From positions 42,683,989 through 42,747,988 of the forward strand of contig OY829326.1 of NCBI GenBank assembly GCA_963691655.1: DNA of 64,000 nucleotides. Direction: 5' to 3'. Position numbers and translations under genes: made by a program. This document shows positions 12,768 to 24,957 of this stretch, in pieces. Each line of letters opens with the position of its first letter. Positions within the stretch are counted from its first letter, which is position 1. Source of the DNA: Toxonevra muliebris. Its lineage: Eukaryota; Arthropoda; Insecta; Diptera; Pallopteridae. A model generated the notes under the pieces. It searched no databases and was not told the origin of the DNA. It saw only the letters and a program-made list of their open reading frames with translations.

Positions 12768-13677
12768 GGGGAATATGGGGAATGTCGAACCAAACTTTGA
12801 TTTTGACTGATAACTTACCCTAAAATCATAATTTTTCAAAATTTGAGAAATGGAGGTTGAACTAGAATCAAAATGCCGCGTTTTGGTAGTTTCAGAATTT
12901 GAAAATTCGAATTTGTTTTAAAGTTTTAAGCGTTATACCAAAATATTCGATTTTGTCATTTTGGAAAATCGTGGGGAATGTCGAACCACTTTGCAAATTG
13001 AGAAAATTCGAACAAATATTGATGTAAACCTTTTATTTATGACTTCGTTATGAAAAAACATAAGATTTGAATAAAAAATATAGAAGAAAAATAGATGTTA
13101 TTTATTCGGAGTCGCAGTTTTTGCATGTGAAATAGCCACCAGTCAAGTGTACACATCGCAAGTGATTGTCTATTTTAATCTCCTTTATGGCCGCTAAATA
13201 TTCTTGGAGATCATCGGATCGATCATGTTTTGCAACGTAACGCGGCATATTAACGTTAAATTACTAAAAACTAATTTTTTGTCGATAATTTACTATATAA
13301 CTATAATCCCCACAAAAAGTGGTTCGACATTCCCCAAAAGCTGTGTTCTACAAAATAGCCGCCCATGAGTCACAGAACCAAATTTCATGCAAAAAAACTT
13401 TTTTGACTGTAAATAATATTCACACACAATGATTTGAAAAATATTTACCTGCTTGGTTTTACGCAAAAATTTTGAAAAAGCAATGTAATTTTAAAAACAC
13501 TTTTGGAATCTCAAAAATCACTTGATTATCGCAGACAGCACAAAATACTTCTCATCGGTTCGACTGCTAATGAAAAAATGAGATGAAGCTGAAATAATAC
13601 GATGGCAAAAGTTTGGTATAGATCGAATGTCAGATAATACAGTTAAAACTAATGGTTCGACATTCCCCACATTCCCC
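12768..13677. mobile_element. 910-bp TIR element with subterminal repeats
   Basis: The ends are inverted: left GGGGAATATGGGGAATGTCG, right (reverse complement) GGGGAATGTGGGGAATGTCG, both continuing into AACCA. Each is bordered by TA (12766-12767 and 13678-13679), consistent with a Tc1/mariner/pogo-type TA duplication. The motif GGGGAATGTCGAACCA recurs inside, direct at about 12971 and inverted at about 13319, which looks like subterminal transposase-binding repeats. The only notable coding sequence is the 48-codon ORF at 13102-13248. No DDE transposase is visible, so it is probably non-autonomous. Confidence 0.8.
13102..13248 (-). CDS. 48-aa Cys-rich ORF inside a TIR element
   Basis: An intact ORF from ATG at 13248 to TAA at 13102-13104, inside the TIR element at 12768-13677. 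It begins MPRYVAKHDR, has an amphipathic-looking middle (DDLQEYLAAIKEI) and ends with CVHLTGGYFTCKNCDSE. The CxxH ... CxxC pattern could bind one zinc ion. An MPR start is common among pogo-type DNA-binding proteins, but the length is far below a transposase. It may be a leftover first exon or a small DNA-binding protein, or a chance ORF. No function is assigned. Confidence 0.4.
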   Translation of the reverse strand: MPRYVAKHDRSDDLQEYLAAIKEIKIDNHLRCVHLTGGYFTCKNCDSE

Positions 13678-13679
13678 TA

Positions 13680-15379
13680 CGACACTGTAATTTTCTTCAA
13701 AACTTCAAGTCAAAATTAACAGCAACAAAATATACATGGAGAATTCTACCACTTTTCTTTATTAAATTTAAATATTGGTAAACAACAAAAATTTACATTT
13801 ACAGTAAACCAAACGATTAAAAATAGTAGACAACATTAACTGCTACATTTAATTTTTTACTTGATTGCAAATTTACTATTGATGTTGGTAGATTTAAGCT
13901 ATGGAATTTTTCGATGTGTATGATTGGTCAAATGATTTTCAAATAAATCAAAACTTACATATGAACAATAAACAACTACACAATACCAATAAACAGACCT
14001 CTTTCTACAAATCCAACTAAGGCATGGGAAACCTTTGTCTCTTAAAAATCTTATATTCAGATATTCTAAATGGTCATAATAAATAAGGAAAATCAATGCC
14101 CACATTACCCTTTCTTCTAAATTACCCTCACACATTTCCATTTTCGTATCCTCAATCAAATGTCATATTTATAATTTAAATAGTAACATTATTAAGTACA
14201 AAAGTATTTCCCTCAGATACAACGAAAATTTGCTAAAATAGAAAATGCATACGTATGTATTAAGGAAACAACTATGAAAATCAGAATTTATGTTAGACCA
14301 AATGTAAATGCGTACAATATCTTAAATGTCAAATCAATAAACCTTTTTGTAATTTACAAAGAAAGAATTCGCAACGTGCCCAAGCAGCAAAATTCTAAAT
14401 TTAATTTTAGCTAACATAGATTTTGGGGTAAAATATATACTTCATTCTCTGAGTACAACAAAAATAAATATTTTCCTTTTTCTCACTTATGTGTGTGGAA
14501 AAACAAAAACCACTCATAGTACAAAAAAAAAAAAAAAACAAAAAAAAAATGATTTTTCATTTTCTGTATTTTTTTTTTTCTGTTAAAAATTATGAGATGA
14601 ATGACGTCTAAATGGACTTGAAGGTTAAGACATATTGAAATTTTGCGACTGGGACAAAAATGTTTACGTATGAAAAATGCCCGAAAATAAATATTTCTAT
14701 GCTTTAGAGCATTTCCGTTGACTCGTTGACTCATTTCTTCTTAGGTTTCTAAGTCAACACATAAATATACGATGAATACATACACTTAAGTATTAGCAAC
14801 ATATAAAAATGTTACAAGCAAAAGAAAACCAGAAAAATTATATACAATTTATTTGAAAAACTCAGGAATGTTCTATTCTTTTTTTTTTATTACATTTGCA
14901 AAACACTTTAGAAATATTGCTGATGCTTCAACAATACATGAAAAAAATTGCAACAATAGTATGTCCTCAAATAAAAAAATATATAAAAATGTTATCAATA
15001 AAATATTGCACTTTACTTACTTACAGTCTAAGAAATGAAATGCTGTTAGTGCAGAGTTGCCAGATTAAGCTGTAAATTTTACCGCAATGAATCTTGAGCT
15101 GGTTGTGGTATAAATTTTATTATTTTAGAACTTCTTGTGGAACAAACTTTTCGATAACTAGGGATTTGTTTAAATCACCACAAAGCGGATACTGAAAGAA
15201 TGTTCGAGTTCTTTGAAAGAGCCAGTAATAGACAGTATTGCATAAAATAAACTACGTTATATATGCTAAGAAAACGTTAGTAAATTTTGCTGTCCAGTAC
15301 AGTCTCAACTCCAGCTACTGTAATTGATGACGACCTATGGTGGTTCTAGGATTTGGTTTTGGCTGAGGTTGACAGACAA
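13680..15379. other. AT-rich non-coding DNA
   Basis: No supported gene. It includes A runs at about 14521-14549. A CAGAGTTGCCAGATT motif near 15052 resembles a hAT terminus, but no partner end was found. Open frames at 13899-14159, 14483-14734 and 14853-15038 are AT-rich and have no domain. Confidence 0.45.
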
Positions 15380-15745
15380 GAACCAGTCCAAATATCAGAT
15401 AAAAGATTGGACTTAATTCTTAAATTAAAACTCAAATCGAAAATCGGATAAAATTCTGCCTCAAGTCAGGCCAATTTTCAACCCAAAACTTATACTAAAC
15501 CTTAGATCCAAATTCAGACCAAAAATGTGGACAATATTCTGACGAAAATTCATAAAATAAGTAATTCGGACAAAAAATATGGATCCAAAAACAGATCAAA
15601 TCAGATTAAAATTCTAACTGGATTCGGATCAAAAATCTGAAAAAAATACTGACCAAAAATCAGACCGAAATTCAGATTAAAAACCAAACCTGAAATTATA
15701 CTAAAAACCAGATCATAAAACTAGACATACAAACGAGACCAAAAC
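15380..15745. repeat. Degenerate minisatellite (CAGACCAAAAATC-like)
   Basis: Loose tandem repeats of about 12-25 bp around AAATTCAGACCAAAAATCAG and CGGATCAAAAATCTG. Units differ in length and sequence but share the alternation of AGACC/GGATC with AAAAAT. The same motif in inverse orientation (TTTGGTCTGAATTTT) fills about 29331-30350, so these are two loci of one repeat type. Confidence 0.65.
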
Positions 15746-17885
15746 ATTGTCAAGCTCTCTAAAATTAGAACAACAAAAAACTGACAATTTGAATCTATTA
15801 TAGTCGCACTGTAGAATGAGAGATTCAATTTCACAAATTCAGATTTACAAATCAGGTTTAAATTCTGACTGGATTGTGTCATGAATGAATGATGCTATTC
15901 CTGCAGAAAACCCTTCTCTCGAGAATGAGAAAGAAATATTTCGTATCAGGTCTAGGAGCTGCAATCCATACTTAGCTACCTCACAAGAGAATTTTAACTA
16001 TTCAATTGCAGGATTAGACGAAGTTTTCTGTAGTAACAAAGTGGGACTATATATACCACTCAAACTTATTATTGACAGTTTGGAAGACAGAATCGTCACC
16101 TTCACCATATTTTTGGCTCAAATCTTTTTAATATTCACTTTTCATAAGACAGAAGGGTTTATGCCCTAATCTTCATTTAGGTCTATTAATGCTATAGAAC
16201 TGTGGCCTTCAACCTTTGGGAAGTATGGGAAGCCATTCGATCGATTTTAATTCATTTTTAGTTTATAAAAACCGAACATAAATGATTTGAATTTGAAAAA
16301 AAATCACTCTTTTAAAAATTTAACATATTCCCGCGGAGCTCCTAGAAAATTTTGAGGATTATCTCCAGGGTTCCACGGTGCACAGTTTCAACACCTATAC
16401 TCAAAAGTAATCTGAAATCAGTAGCGTTAATACCAAAAAAACTAAATTTGAATTTTCAAAACTAAAAATCACATGTTTTGAAGAAAGAATAATCTATTCC
16501 CACACAAATTAAAAATTTCACGTTTTAAACTCAGAATAATACCAGATTATAAATATGTAACTTACAAAAAGACAAAAATATTGACATCAGCTTTGATGTT
16601 GACTTTGTGTGCAGGTTGAAATTTTACTTTCAAAGAGCGGAAAAGAGAGAGAGGGAGAGAGGAAAAAGGAACAATTACAATTAGGGCAAAATGAAGAATA
16701 AAATTGTCGGTAGGCAGTAAAATTTCGGCAGATAAAAATTTTCACTTCCTTTTAGCTTTTACTTTTTTTTTTTTTTGAAATTTATTGCATGCAAATATAT
16801 TGAAGTAGTAACTGCATATTGAACATATTCATTGCGATATACATATCTACATATATAAATTTCTAATGCCATATAAACGCTGATATGCATGATGGCACGA
16901 AATTGTAGAAAAAAATTAAATAGTTTGAAATTTTTTGGCAAATTGCCAAGCGTCTGCCATCTTGACTAAAAAAAAAAGCAAAAAAATGTTCGAAAGAAAA
17001 AATTTTGGTACAACAACAGCGCTACTACTTATCTACCTAGCAAGCTATCTTTCCAATCAACCCACCAGCCAACACTACCGTCATCATCACCACCAACACC
17101 ATAGTCACATGCATTAACCATCATCATTGACGACTACCACAAAAGTATGTAAACATTTATGTATGTATGTATGTGTGACATAACCAAAAATTTCAGTTCG
17201 ATACACGACAGATTGGCTGACAAAAACTAAACTAACTAGAAAAAAAAAATTAAATAAAATAACAAAAAGAAAAATTTAAGAACGAAAACGAAGCGAACGA
17301 AATGTCATTTGGCAAAAATTTGTAAAAAATGGCAAAAAAAAAAAAAAAGAATAGTAAGTTCGAAAATGTCAAGTTAATTAATTTGCTTTTTCTTTTCTTT
17401 TCGTATATTTTCTTTTCTCGCTTAGCATAATTTAAAATAAATTGTTTATTTTTTTAAAAAAATTTCAATAATTTACCCAAAATTACTCAAATATATATAT
17501 GTATGTATGCGTACATGTTTTTATATGTTGGATTAAATAAATATTTGTATCTTAAAAATTACTATAATATGTACCAGCTAAATATGAAAAAATATTTGAA
17601 AGTTTTCTATTTGTTTTTGTATTGTATCAGAATTCAAAAGTGTTCAAAATTTGGATTCTCTACAAAAATATTTATTTATATATTTTTTGCATTCTGTTGA
17701 TGGAATTAAAAAAAAAAAAATCATTTGAAATATTTATGAATTTTTTGAAATTTTTTGGCATTATTTTCATAATTTTAAATACATTTTTTTTCTCATTAAA
17801 ATTTATATTTCATTTTAGATAGATTTTAGATCTATTATTATTATAACTCAGCAACGCCATTTGAACTGCAAACTTTGAACCAGTG
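15746..17885. other. AT-rich non-coding DNA
   Basis: No supported gene. A GA-rich patch lies at about 16640-16670, T runs at about 16763-16777, A runs at about 17334-17349 and a GTAT microsatellite at about 17157-17174. Open frames at 15885-16169 and 17503-17822 are low complexity or domain-less. Confidence 0.45.
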
Positions 17886-17887
17886 CC

Positions 17888-17965
17888 TTAGTCTTAAAGT
17901 CTTAAAATTAGTTGGTAAGCATAAATGATTCAGCATCATTGGTTCAAGCCCATCGGATGGATAAT
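17888..17965 (+). mobile_element. Possible tRNA-SINE fragment
   Basis: An A-box-like TTAGTTGGTAAGC is followed about 25 bases on by GGTTCAAGCCC, a near-perfect B box. The spacing fits a tRNA-type internal promoter. No acceptor stem, tail or TSD is evident, and it directly precedes the foldback copy at 18017. Weak. Confidence 0.3.
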
Positions 17966-18016
17966 ACCTTTCCAAGAGATTTTTCAGCCTATTTCAATGT
18001 TCCGGGACACCCTATA

Positions 18017-18993
18017 ATTTTTAACAGGGATCATTTTCTGCAAAGACAGTATAATAGTTTTCCCAACGGTTTTTGTTTTATCGTTAATTTATTGAAAAAG
18101 GGGGCTTAAAACTCTATTCTCAAGAGAACAGGTAAGAGATGGAAGAAAAGTGAATAAGCGAAAATTATTTATCTCTTTGTGCTTAACAACTTTGCTTCAG
18201 ACATCAAATTCGTATCTCTTGAAATAACGAAATTTCTTAATAGGCCCTGAAGACCACATTTTTCCGAATTCAGGTCCATATTGTGAGTGAACTAGAGGTG
18301 ATGGAGGAAAACTGAGTACGCAGTCGTAATTAGTGATCCTAAATTATTATAAATTCGTTAGAAAATCTCGCACATAAGCCAAAAATTGAAAATTTGTTCC
18401 ACTGCGTAATGAATGTGCTATAGCATAGCTCAACCTAGGATGGTAAAAATTTTTTTTGAGTTTTCATAAAAAAAATGTTTGAAAAAAATATTCAAAAAAA
18501 TTCTGCGAAAATAGCAGATAGTTGATAGTTAAGAGCTTTTATTGATTTTTTTCATGGCCTTTTGTTTTTTCATTTTTTTGACCCTCGTCCACACTTTGCT
18601 AAAATCTGAAAAAATTGGAGTATGAGTATTCGGAAGAGACTTATTTACATAAGAAAAATCAGAGTAGTAAACCTATTTTTAGTATGAAAAAATTGCATAT
18701 AAAAAGTTTCGCTATTTTTTTCATCGCTAATTTCGCGTTAGAAATTTGCGAAAAATTCCAAATGTGTCTCCAAAACCAAAAAATTTTTTAAAATTTTTCC
18801 TATGATTAGTTAAGCTGAAAAACTCGAAAAACGAAATTTACAAAATCCGCCATTACTTAAAATTACATTAAAAATTGCAGACAATGGTCTGAAAACTTAG
18901 CCAAATCATTCCTAAATCAAGTGCTTCAAAAGGGTGTATGCGAAACTTGATTCGGTTTGGGGGCATTTCTGACATGGAAACCCGGCTATGGCC
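18017..18993 (-). mobile_element. Foldback element, diverged partial copy
   Basis: This aligns in reverse complement with the left two-thirds of the foldback element at 25771-26999. Shared blocks include TTAACAACTTTGCTTCAGAC, GAGTACGCAGTCGTAATTAG, ATTACGCAGTGC-like sequence, CACACTTTGC, ATTTACATAAGAAAAATCAG, AATCCGCCATTACT and the terminus GACATGGAAACCCGGCTATG. Only one terminus (18993) is present. The copy is about 80% similar by eye. The ORF at 18957-19274 merely starts in this end and is not a gene. Confidence 0.75.
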
Positions 18994-19452
18994 TTTCTTC
19001 AGAAAAAATCTTCACCACGAAACAGTCTTTCATTGTTCTTCTATGGTTATTTTTTTTCATAAGTACTATTGGGCTGTTTGATTATTATAATATTCTCTAT
19101 TCTATTATTAGCCATATTTTTTACTGGAATCTCCGCACCTCCTCTATGAAACTTCTATTTGGAATCTTTCGCAGGATGCACTTCTGGTTATATACCAAGC
19201 GAATTATTTTGGTGCCCGAATCAGTGCCATATTTTGCTGAACCAGGTCGGAGTTGGGACATGCCAAAATTCTAACTCAAGATACGTCTCCCTATCCTTAA
19301 TTTAAACCAAAGGTTTCAACCTCACATTTCCAATAGAGAGAAATGAGTCGAAGTCTAGGTGGTCACTGAAAATACTATTGACATTTTCTTAAGAAACATG
19401 GTTCTTAAACTCTCCTTCCATCTTCCTGAGTAACAGCAATATATCAAGCTCC
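18994..19452. other. unassigned spacer
   Basis: No supported gene or repeat. An open frame crosses 18957-19274 but has no domain and begins within the transposon end. Confidence 0.4.
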
Positions 19453-19463
19453 TAAGTAGCTTA

Positions 19464-19887
19464 TTATTATAATTATTATTATTTGAAGGAAGGACGACTC
19501 GAAAGTCAGGCACTGCGACCTATAAGATCTATTGTACCAAAGCCCCAAGAAAGAAAGAAAGAAAGGAAGAGAGAAAGAAAGATAGATAAGAAACATACCC
19601 AAGCCGAGAATCGAACTCGGGTCTCCACTAGACCACAGTGGCGATGGTAGGACCTACAGTTTAACGCCGATTCCGAACGGCTATGTGGTAATTTTTTATC
19701 GGCTTGGTGGTTTTGCCATTACCAACCAATGTGTGTACTTGTACACTATCTTATAATTCTCATCCACTTCATATCGATAGTGAATATAAGAAGTTTATGA
19801 AAACTAACCACCAGACCAAGACGGGAATCGAACCCGCAACCTTCTGGATGAAAGTCTAGTGCACTATCCACTAGATTATCGAGGTCG
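19464..19887 (-). mobile_element. Dimeric tRNA-derived SINE, copy 1
   Basis: A 424-bp insertion flanked by an 11-bp perfect duplication TAAGTAGCTTA (19453-19463 and 19888-19898). On the minus strand its 5' head is tRNA-like: A box TAGTGGATAGTGC (about 19862-19876) and B box GGTTCGATTCCCG (about 19822-19835). A second tRNA-like unit follows after about 150 bp with B box GAGTTCGATTCTCGG (about 19605-19620); its A box is damaged by a deletion. A CTTT-rich stretch and a 3' tail of TAA/TAAT repeats end the element. This is a twin (dimeric) SINE transcribed by RNA polymerase III and moved by an unknown partner LINE. Confidence 0.88.
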
Positions 19888-19898
19888 TAAGTAGCTTA

Positions 19899-21642
19899 CT
19901 CGATGTGAATATTTCCATCTACAACCAAGCGCTAATCAAGTCCCTTGCTGTTATTTTCACTACATCAAAGCTTGTTCTTTACTACCGGGCAGTCAAGTCA
20001 CGTCCTTCACAGGTACCAGGACTGCTGCTAGATTAGGGCTGTCATTCCATGAAATGGTGTCAGGTGAGGTTCATCTCAGAAAGGCGAAGAAATAGTCAGT
20101 TATTTAATTTGGCAAAGCTAATCTCTGTCCAGGAGGAGACTAAAACTTCTTGATTCTCCTTTTTCACTAGTCTGACAGAGCGTCATTCTATTGTAGTTTT
20201 ATAATGAATCATTGTGTAAAAGGGCACTTTAATACCGAAGGCTGCCTCTCCAATCTAACCTACCCTGCTCTATTATTCACCTACTTGACAACTTTCAGAT
20301 AGTTTCTAAATTTCAATTAAGAAGAGAAGCTGCTCAAATTATTACGTTTGCATTAACTTTGAGTAGAAATGCGCACTCAAGAAGATTTATTAAATTAAAA
20401 TTGAATAACTCGACCTTGATTCAAGTGAACTGTGAACTGTAAAAAAAATATGCGAAAACTTTATTTTCATATTTTTATTAGTATATTGAAACCATTAAAA
20501 AAAAAATATTCAATGACATTATAAATTTGTGCATCTCATATTTCTTACACAGTTCAATATATGCAAAAGAAATTAAAAAATTATTCCAAAAAAAAAAAAA
20601 CAAAAACTCTTAGAAAGAAATGAAGAATTTTAAGTTGAAGAAATAAAAGTTTTCTTGTTGTATTTCTTTTTCGCAAAATCACGTGGGAGAAAATTTACTC
20701 GAATTTCTTCGGTTTAGCAATTTTTCACTGCCAAAATCGTAAAGTTTTTATTATTTGTATATTTTTCCTGTTGAAATTGTATGAATTGTTTGTTTTTTTC
20801 TACTTCTTCTTTTAGTTTTTGCTATGTTGAGTGCTCGAAAAATAAAAATAATATTTTTTTTTTCTTATTTTGAGTGCTATGATGATAAATGTTGCTTAAA
20901 AGTATACAAAAGAAAAAACAAACAGAAATGGAAAAAAATTTATAAAATTTTTTGTTTTGTTTTTAAACACTTTTAAGTAATTTATGTATCTAAGTATTTT
21001 TCTTCCTTCTTAAAAGTTAAAGTTGTGTTGAAATGATTATTTGAATTTAAAATCATTTTTATATATTGGTGGTTACCAAAAACATATGTTTTGAGAAGAA
21101 AAGTTATACATAACATAGTTAGCAAACATATTTTCTTTTTTTTATGCTATCACCGCAATTGCCAACACTATCATCACCGTTTCTTTTTTTTTTATGTTGC
21201 TGTGTTGATATATACACGTTGAAGAAGAATGTTGCAGATATTTTAAATTTGTATATTTCAATTAAATTGAAAGTGTGTGAATGTGTGTTCGTATGTTGTT
21301 TGCAACGCTCAAGTGAATGCAGCTGCTCACCACAGAACACCCTGCACAGTGGAATGAAATTGTACAAAATTGCTGCAAAGTAGAATTTTTTTTTGTTGAC
21401 AATCATTTCTAATATCAAAATTTTTCATACTATTTCGAAAAAAAAACTTATAGCCTAGTTTATTAACAAAATTTATTTAATCAAATATTTTTTGTATAAA
21501 TAGTTGTTTCTGTTTAGTACAGCAGCTGATGTCAGAGATGATTCGATTCGGATTAGCAAATGAATCATACAGGTATATTTCTTTCAAGTCTTTTTCCCAT
21601 GTAATACTTTTCTTTCAATATCCGATTTGAGTATATTCTCCA
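19899..21642. other. AT-rich non-coding DNA
   Basis: No supported gene. The part at about 20010-20270 is less AT-rich and may be a decayed LINE piece, but I could not place it. A/T homopolymers lie at about 20589-20600 and elsewhere. The overlapping open frames at 21119-21418 are domain-less. Confidence 0.4.
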
Positions 21643-23060
21643 AGGCCGTATTTAGGGGGGAGGTTTTGGGGGTTTGTCCCGCCTCCCCCCGAAATGTGGA
21701 AACTTTCTTCTAATTTTTTATACTAATTTCCAGTGTATGGGAAAAAAGTAAAAAATAAAATCTTTGGACGATTTTTTAATATTTTTTATTTCCATCGGTT
21801 TCTTTCTAAAAAGTCAAGTAAATTTGAAATCTTAGTTACACTATGCGACCAAATCTGAATTATTTTCTTTGACATAAGGTTTGATTTCGGAATCAAAAAG
21901 AGAAGGTGATGGTGATGTCAGTAACTGTTTTTGATTTAAAGTTTCGTTGTGAAACATTTTAAAAAGCTTAAAAATTAATAAAAAGTAGAAAAAACTGTCG
22001 GATCCTTGTAAAATTAGACTTTTATGGAAAGTAATACAAATAATTTTATTATGCTAAACTCGTCCGTCATATTTGATTCGGAATTTTGAATCTTTAAAAT
22101 CTGACTGCAGATTTGTAACCAGCGCCCCTTAAAACACTGCGAACCACTGCACTTTTTATGCGCAAATTTTTTTCTTTGTAAATTTTTTCCTGCACCCGCA
22201 GAGATAAAATACATCCCCTGCTTTAAGGGCGCATGAAAACAATATGACTTAGGGCTTGTTTGAAAGGGCATGATTCACCCTTTAATTCCTAATTTTCGAA
22301 GTTCCTAGCACGTCAGGGTTCAGCTCTACAATTTCTCAAAAATGACCAAAAATGCTATTTTTAGGGATTTCAGTCGCAAACGTGACGTAATGCAAAGTTT
22401 CTGACCTCGAATTTATGTTCAACATGAAAAATTCATTCGCAAACACTAGGAAACCCATGCAGGCCAGTGTTATTGAATCAGCTTCAAAGTTCTTAATTTT
22501 AAAATATAATTAATCCTTTAACCTATTATTGCTCAGAGCACCCCGACTCGGAAAATCTCTTTCAATGCTGTGACTGCACGAATTTAGGGAATATATGCCA
22601 ACCTCATCCGGGCTCTTCATCATTGATAATGCCCCAAATTCCCACTGATAATCATTTGAAAAAAATTATGCTCAGACTATTTTTGATAATTTTTTTGAGG
22701 TTGGGTACATTATCAGTAATGGCAAGTCAATGAGTTATCGAAATTATGTCTTTCGCGATAAAAAATGTATCCACATTGAATTTGAAAAAATTTAAATTGA
22801 TTTTTCGGTGAATTTTTTTTGTCATTTCCGGCCATTTTTTTTAGGTTAAAATTAAGAAAACTCGGAAACAAAAATTTTTCCTAAAGCTTTAAGACATTTA
22901 TCCATTTTTCTCCCTAGTTTAATAGGGTCCAACAAATGCTCCATGGTGTTTAATTTATTGTATTTATACATCAAACATTTTATATGAATACTTTCTTCTA
23001 ATGAAAAGACAGACCGCCCTCCCCCCCCTCCCCCCGAAAAAAAAATCCTGGCTACGGCCC
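21643..23060. mobile_element. Candidate TIR element with G-run ends
   Basis: The left side reads AAGGCCGTATTTAGGGGGGA. The reverse complement of the right side reads AGGGCCGTAGCCAGGATTTT followed by a G-rich run. GGCCGTA plus a nearby G run at both ends, inverted, suggests a DNA transposon about 1.4 kb long. There is no transposase, no certain TSD, and one arm is partly altered. The interior includes part of the duplicated block at 22813-23022. Confidence 0.45.
22813..23022. repeat. 210-bp direct repeat, unit 1
   Basis: Nearly identical to 23086-23294: both begin in a T run followed by GTCATTTCCGGC, share AAGAAAACTCGGAAACAAAA, CCTAAAGCTTTAAGACATTT and TGCTCCATGGTGTTTAATTT, and end AGACAGACCGCCCTCC. 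I counted only a few differences (for example CCATT/CTATT and CCAACA/CCATCA). The high identity implies a recent local duplication with a 273-bp offset. Confidence 0.9.
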
Positions 23061-23085
23061 TAATAATATCGATACTTTTTGATTC

Positions 23086-23294
23086 TTTTTTTTGTCATTT
23101 CCGGCTATTTTTTTAGGTTAAAATTAAGAAAACTCGGAAACAAAAATTTTTCCTAAAGCTTTAAGACATTTATCCATTTTTCTCCCTAGTTTAATAGGGT
23201 CCATCAAATGCTCCATGGTGTTTAATTTATTGTATTTATACATCAAACATTTTATATGAATACTTTCTTCTAATGAAAAGACAGACCGCCCTCC
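23086..23294. repeat. 210-bp direct repeat, unit 2
   Basis: Second unit of the duplication described at 22813-23022. It ends at AGACAGACCGCCCTCC and then diverges, whereas unit 1 continues into a C run and a GGCTACGGCCCT end. The minus-strand open frames at 23124-23574 cross this duplication and are not supported as genes. Confidence 0.9.
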
Positions 23295-24957
23295 AACTAT
23301 GATTATGCGCCAATTTCGTTTGCCTCGCTTTCCTTGAAAAATAATTAGCAAAATGTTTAGCATTTTATAGAGAACATTTTGTGACATACTTTTTTTTGTT
23401 TGTTTTGGTGGGCGTGTCAACTGGTAGATTTTTACCAATTTTGCATACAAGCATAACCATAACATAGATGGCATAAGCATCCCAGGTGACAAAATTTATG
23501 GTTCGGTGGCAAAATTTATGGTTCTGTGACGATTGCTTCCAGTTTTTACTACCTCTTGTATTAACATTAACCACTGTGCGGCAGCGTTTTTTCGGTCAAC
23601 GATTTTCGGTTGGCATAGCATTATTGCATGTGATCAGCTGACTGTCAATTAAATTAAGTTTAATTTTGTTCAAAAAGATTCTTTATATAGAAATAAAAAA
23701 AAAAAAAAATTAAAAGCTATACATTTCAATGAGCAACTAATAGAAGAAGTGATAAAATATAATTGCTATTATGATTTTTCAATGAAAGGATATGGAAATG
23801 AAAACCAAAGAGGCAAGATTTGGCTAGAAATTGAGAAGAAATTAAATTTTATTCTAAACCCCTTAAAAAATTTTTTCTCATCTTTCATCTTCAGTTCCAA
23901 AAAACAATTACCATGGAATCCCAGGACAGGACGCACCCACCACCTTCTGTTTTACCGTTTACCCACCTCAATGTACATCGAATAAATAATGGTAATCACT
24001 ACTCTGCAAATGTTTATTTAAAACAAATATACACGCACGTTTTGATAAACAAAAATATATAATTTATTTATAATTTTCAAATCAAAAATGGCCTCTGATT
24101 ACCGTTAAGCAGCAATTACTCGAGCGGATTTTACAGCGACAACTCAACAGGTTCTCACTTACCATTGCAATTGCGCTAAGAGTTTCAGTAGCCTGTTCTG
24201 TATCATAACTAAAAGTAGAGATAACTCTCTGGCACAGACAGATCGAGTCAGCGACTGAAGCTCTATGAACTGCAATCGAACCGCGAGAAAAATTCAATGC
24301 TACATTTTTTCCCAACTGTTCTGGTTATGACAGCAACCCTGAAGCAAACATTCTCTGCTCTGAAAAGTGAAAAGCATAAAAACCTATTTACGCTCAACCC
24401 AAGATAATGAACGGCGGATTGCCATGAAATTGGTGAATATTCATATTTAGAAAAGGTATGCATCCATATCTGAATGTATAGTAGAAATATGTTTTGTTCC
24501 AAATAAAAATTCCTTCGTTTATTAAAAGGGTTCTATAGTTATAAATTAGACAGAAAAAATTCTGATCGATTGATGAAATGGTTTTTGAGAAACCTTTCTC
24601 ACCCCAAGGGAACTTTTTGAAAAACAACATTTAGAGATAATCGCGTTTAAACTTTTGGCATCATCTTCAGGTAGTCGGAAGTAGCGCGCTATTGACAGTT
24701 GTAACTTTGGCTCTAGTGCTCAGATCTCTATGAAATTTGGGAAATATTTTCCCAAGAGGATGTACTTTGAGAAAATGCAATGATAAAATTTTAGATTTTT
24801 TCGACCATCACAACTGGCCTTAAGTAAATGAGTGATCAAATAAGAACTCTGGTAGATGTTAGCTTGCTGTGATTAACGTCTTTACTGTAGTATTTATTTT
24901 TTTAAGTGACTGTCAAGGAACACATTTAGGCGAGAACGGATCTTTGTGATACAACAT
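23295..24957. other. AT-rich non-coding DNA
   Basis: No supported gene. A short tandem near 23485-23525 repeats GGTGGCAAAATTTATGGTTC-like sequence twice. Overlapping minus-strand open frames at 24082-24630 lack recognisable domains. Confidence 0.4.

Noticed and set aside
15052..15090. hAT-like terminus CAGAGTTGCCAGATT
   Set aside because: No inverted partner or 8-bp duplication could be found within several kilobases.
18957..19274. 105-codon plus-strand frame
   Set aside because: It starts inside a foldback transposon terminus and shows no recognisable domain.
19464..19887. tRNA gene on the minus strand
   Set aside because: A and B boxes are good but there is no matching acceptor stem; TSDs and tail show it is a SINE.
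20010..20270. Possible LINE RNase H tail
   Set aside because: Only vague resemblance to the post-RNase H region; no catalytic block or Cys/His motif.
23124..23574. Minus-strand frames of 69-122 codons
   Set aside because: They cross the duplicated AT-rich block and have no domain or conserved pattern.
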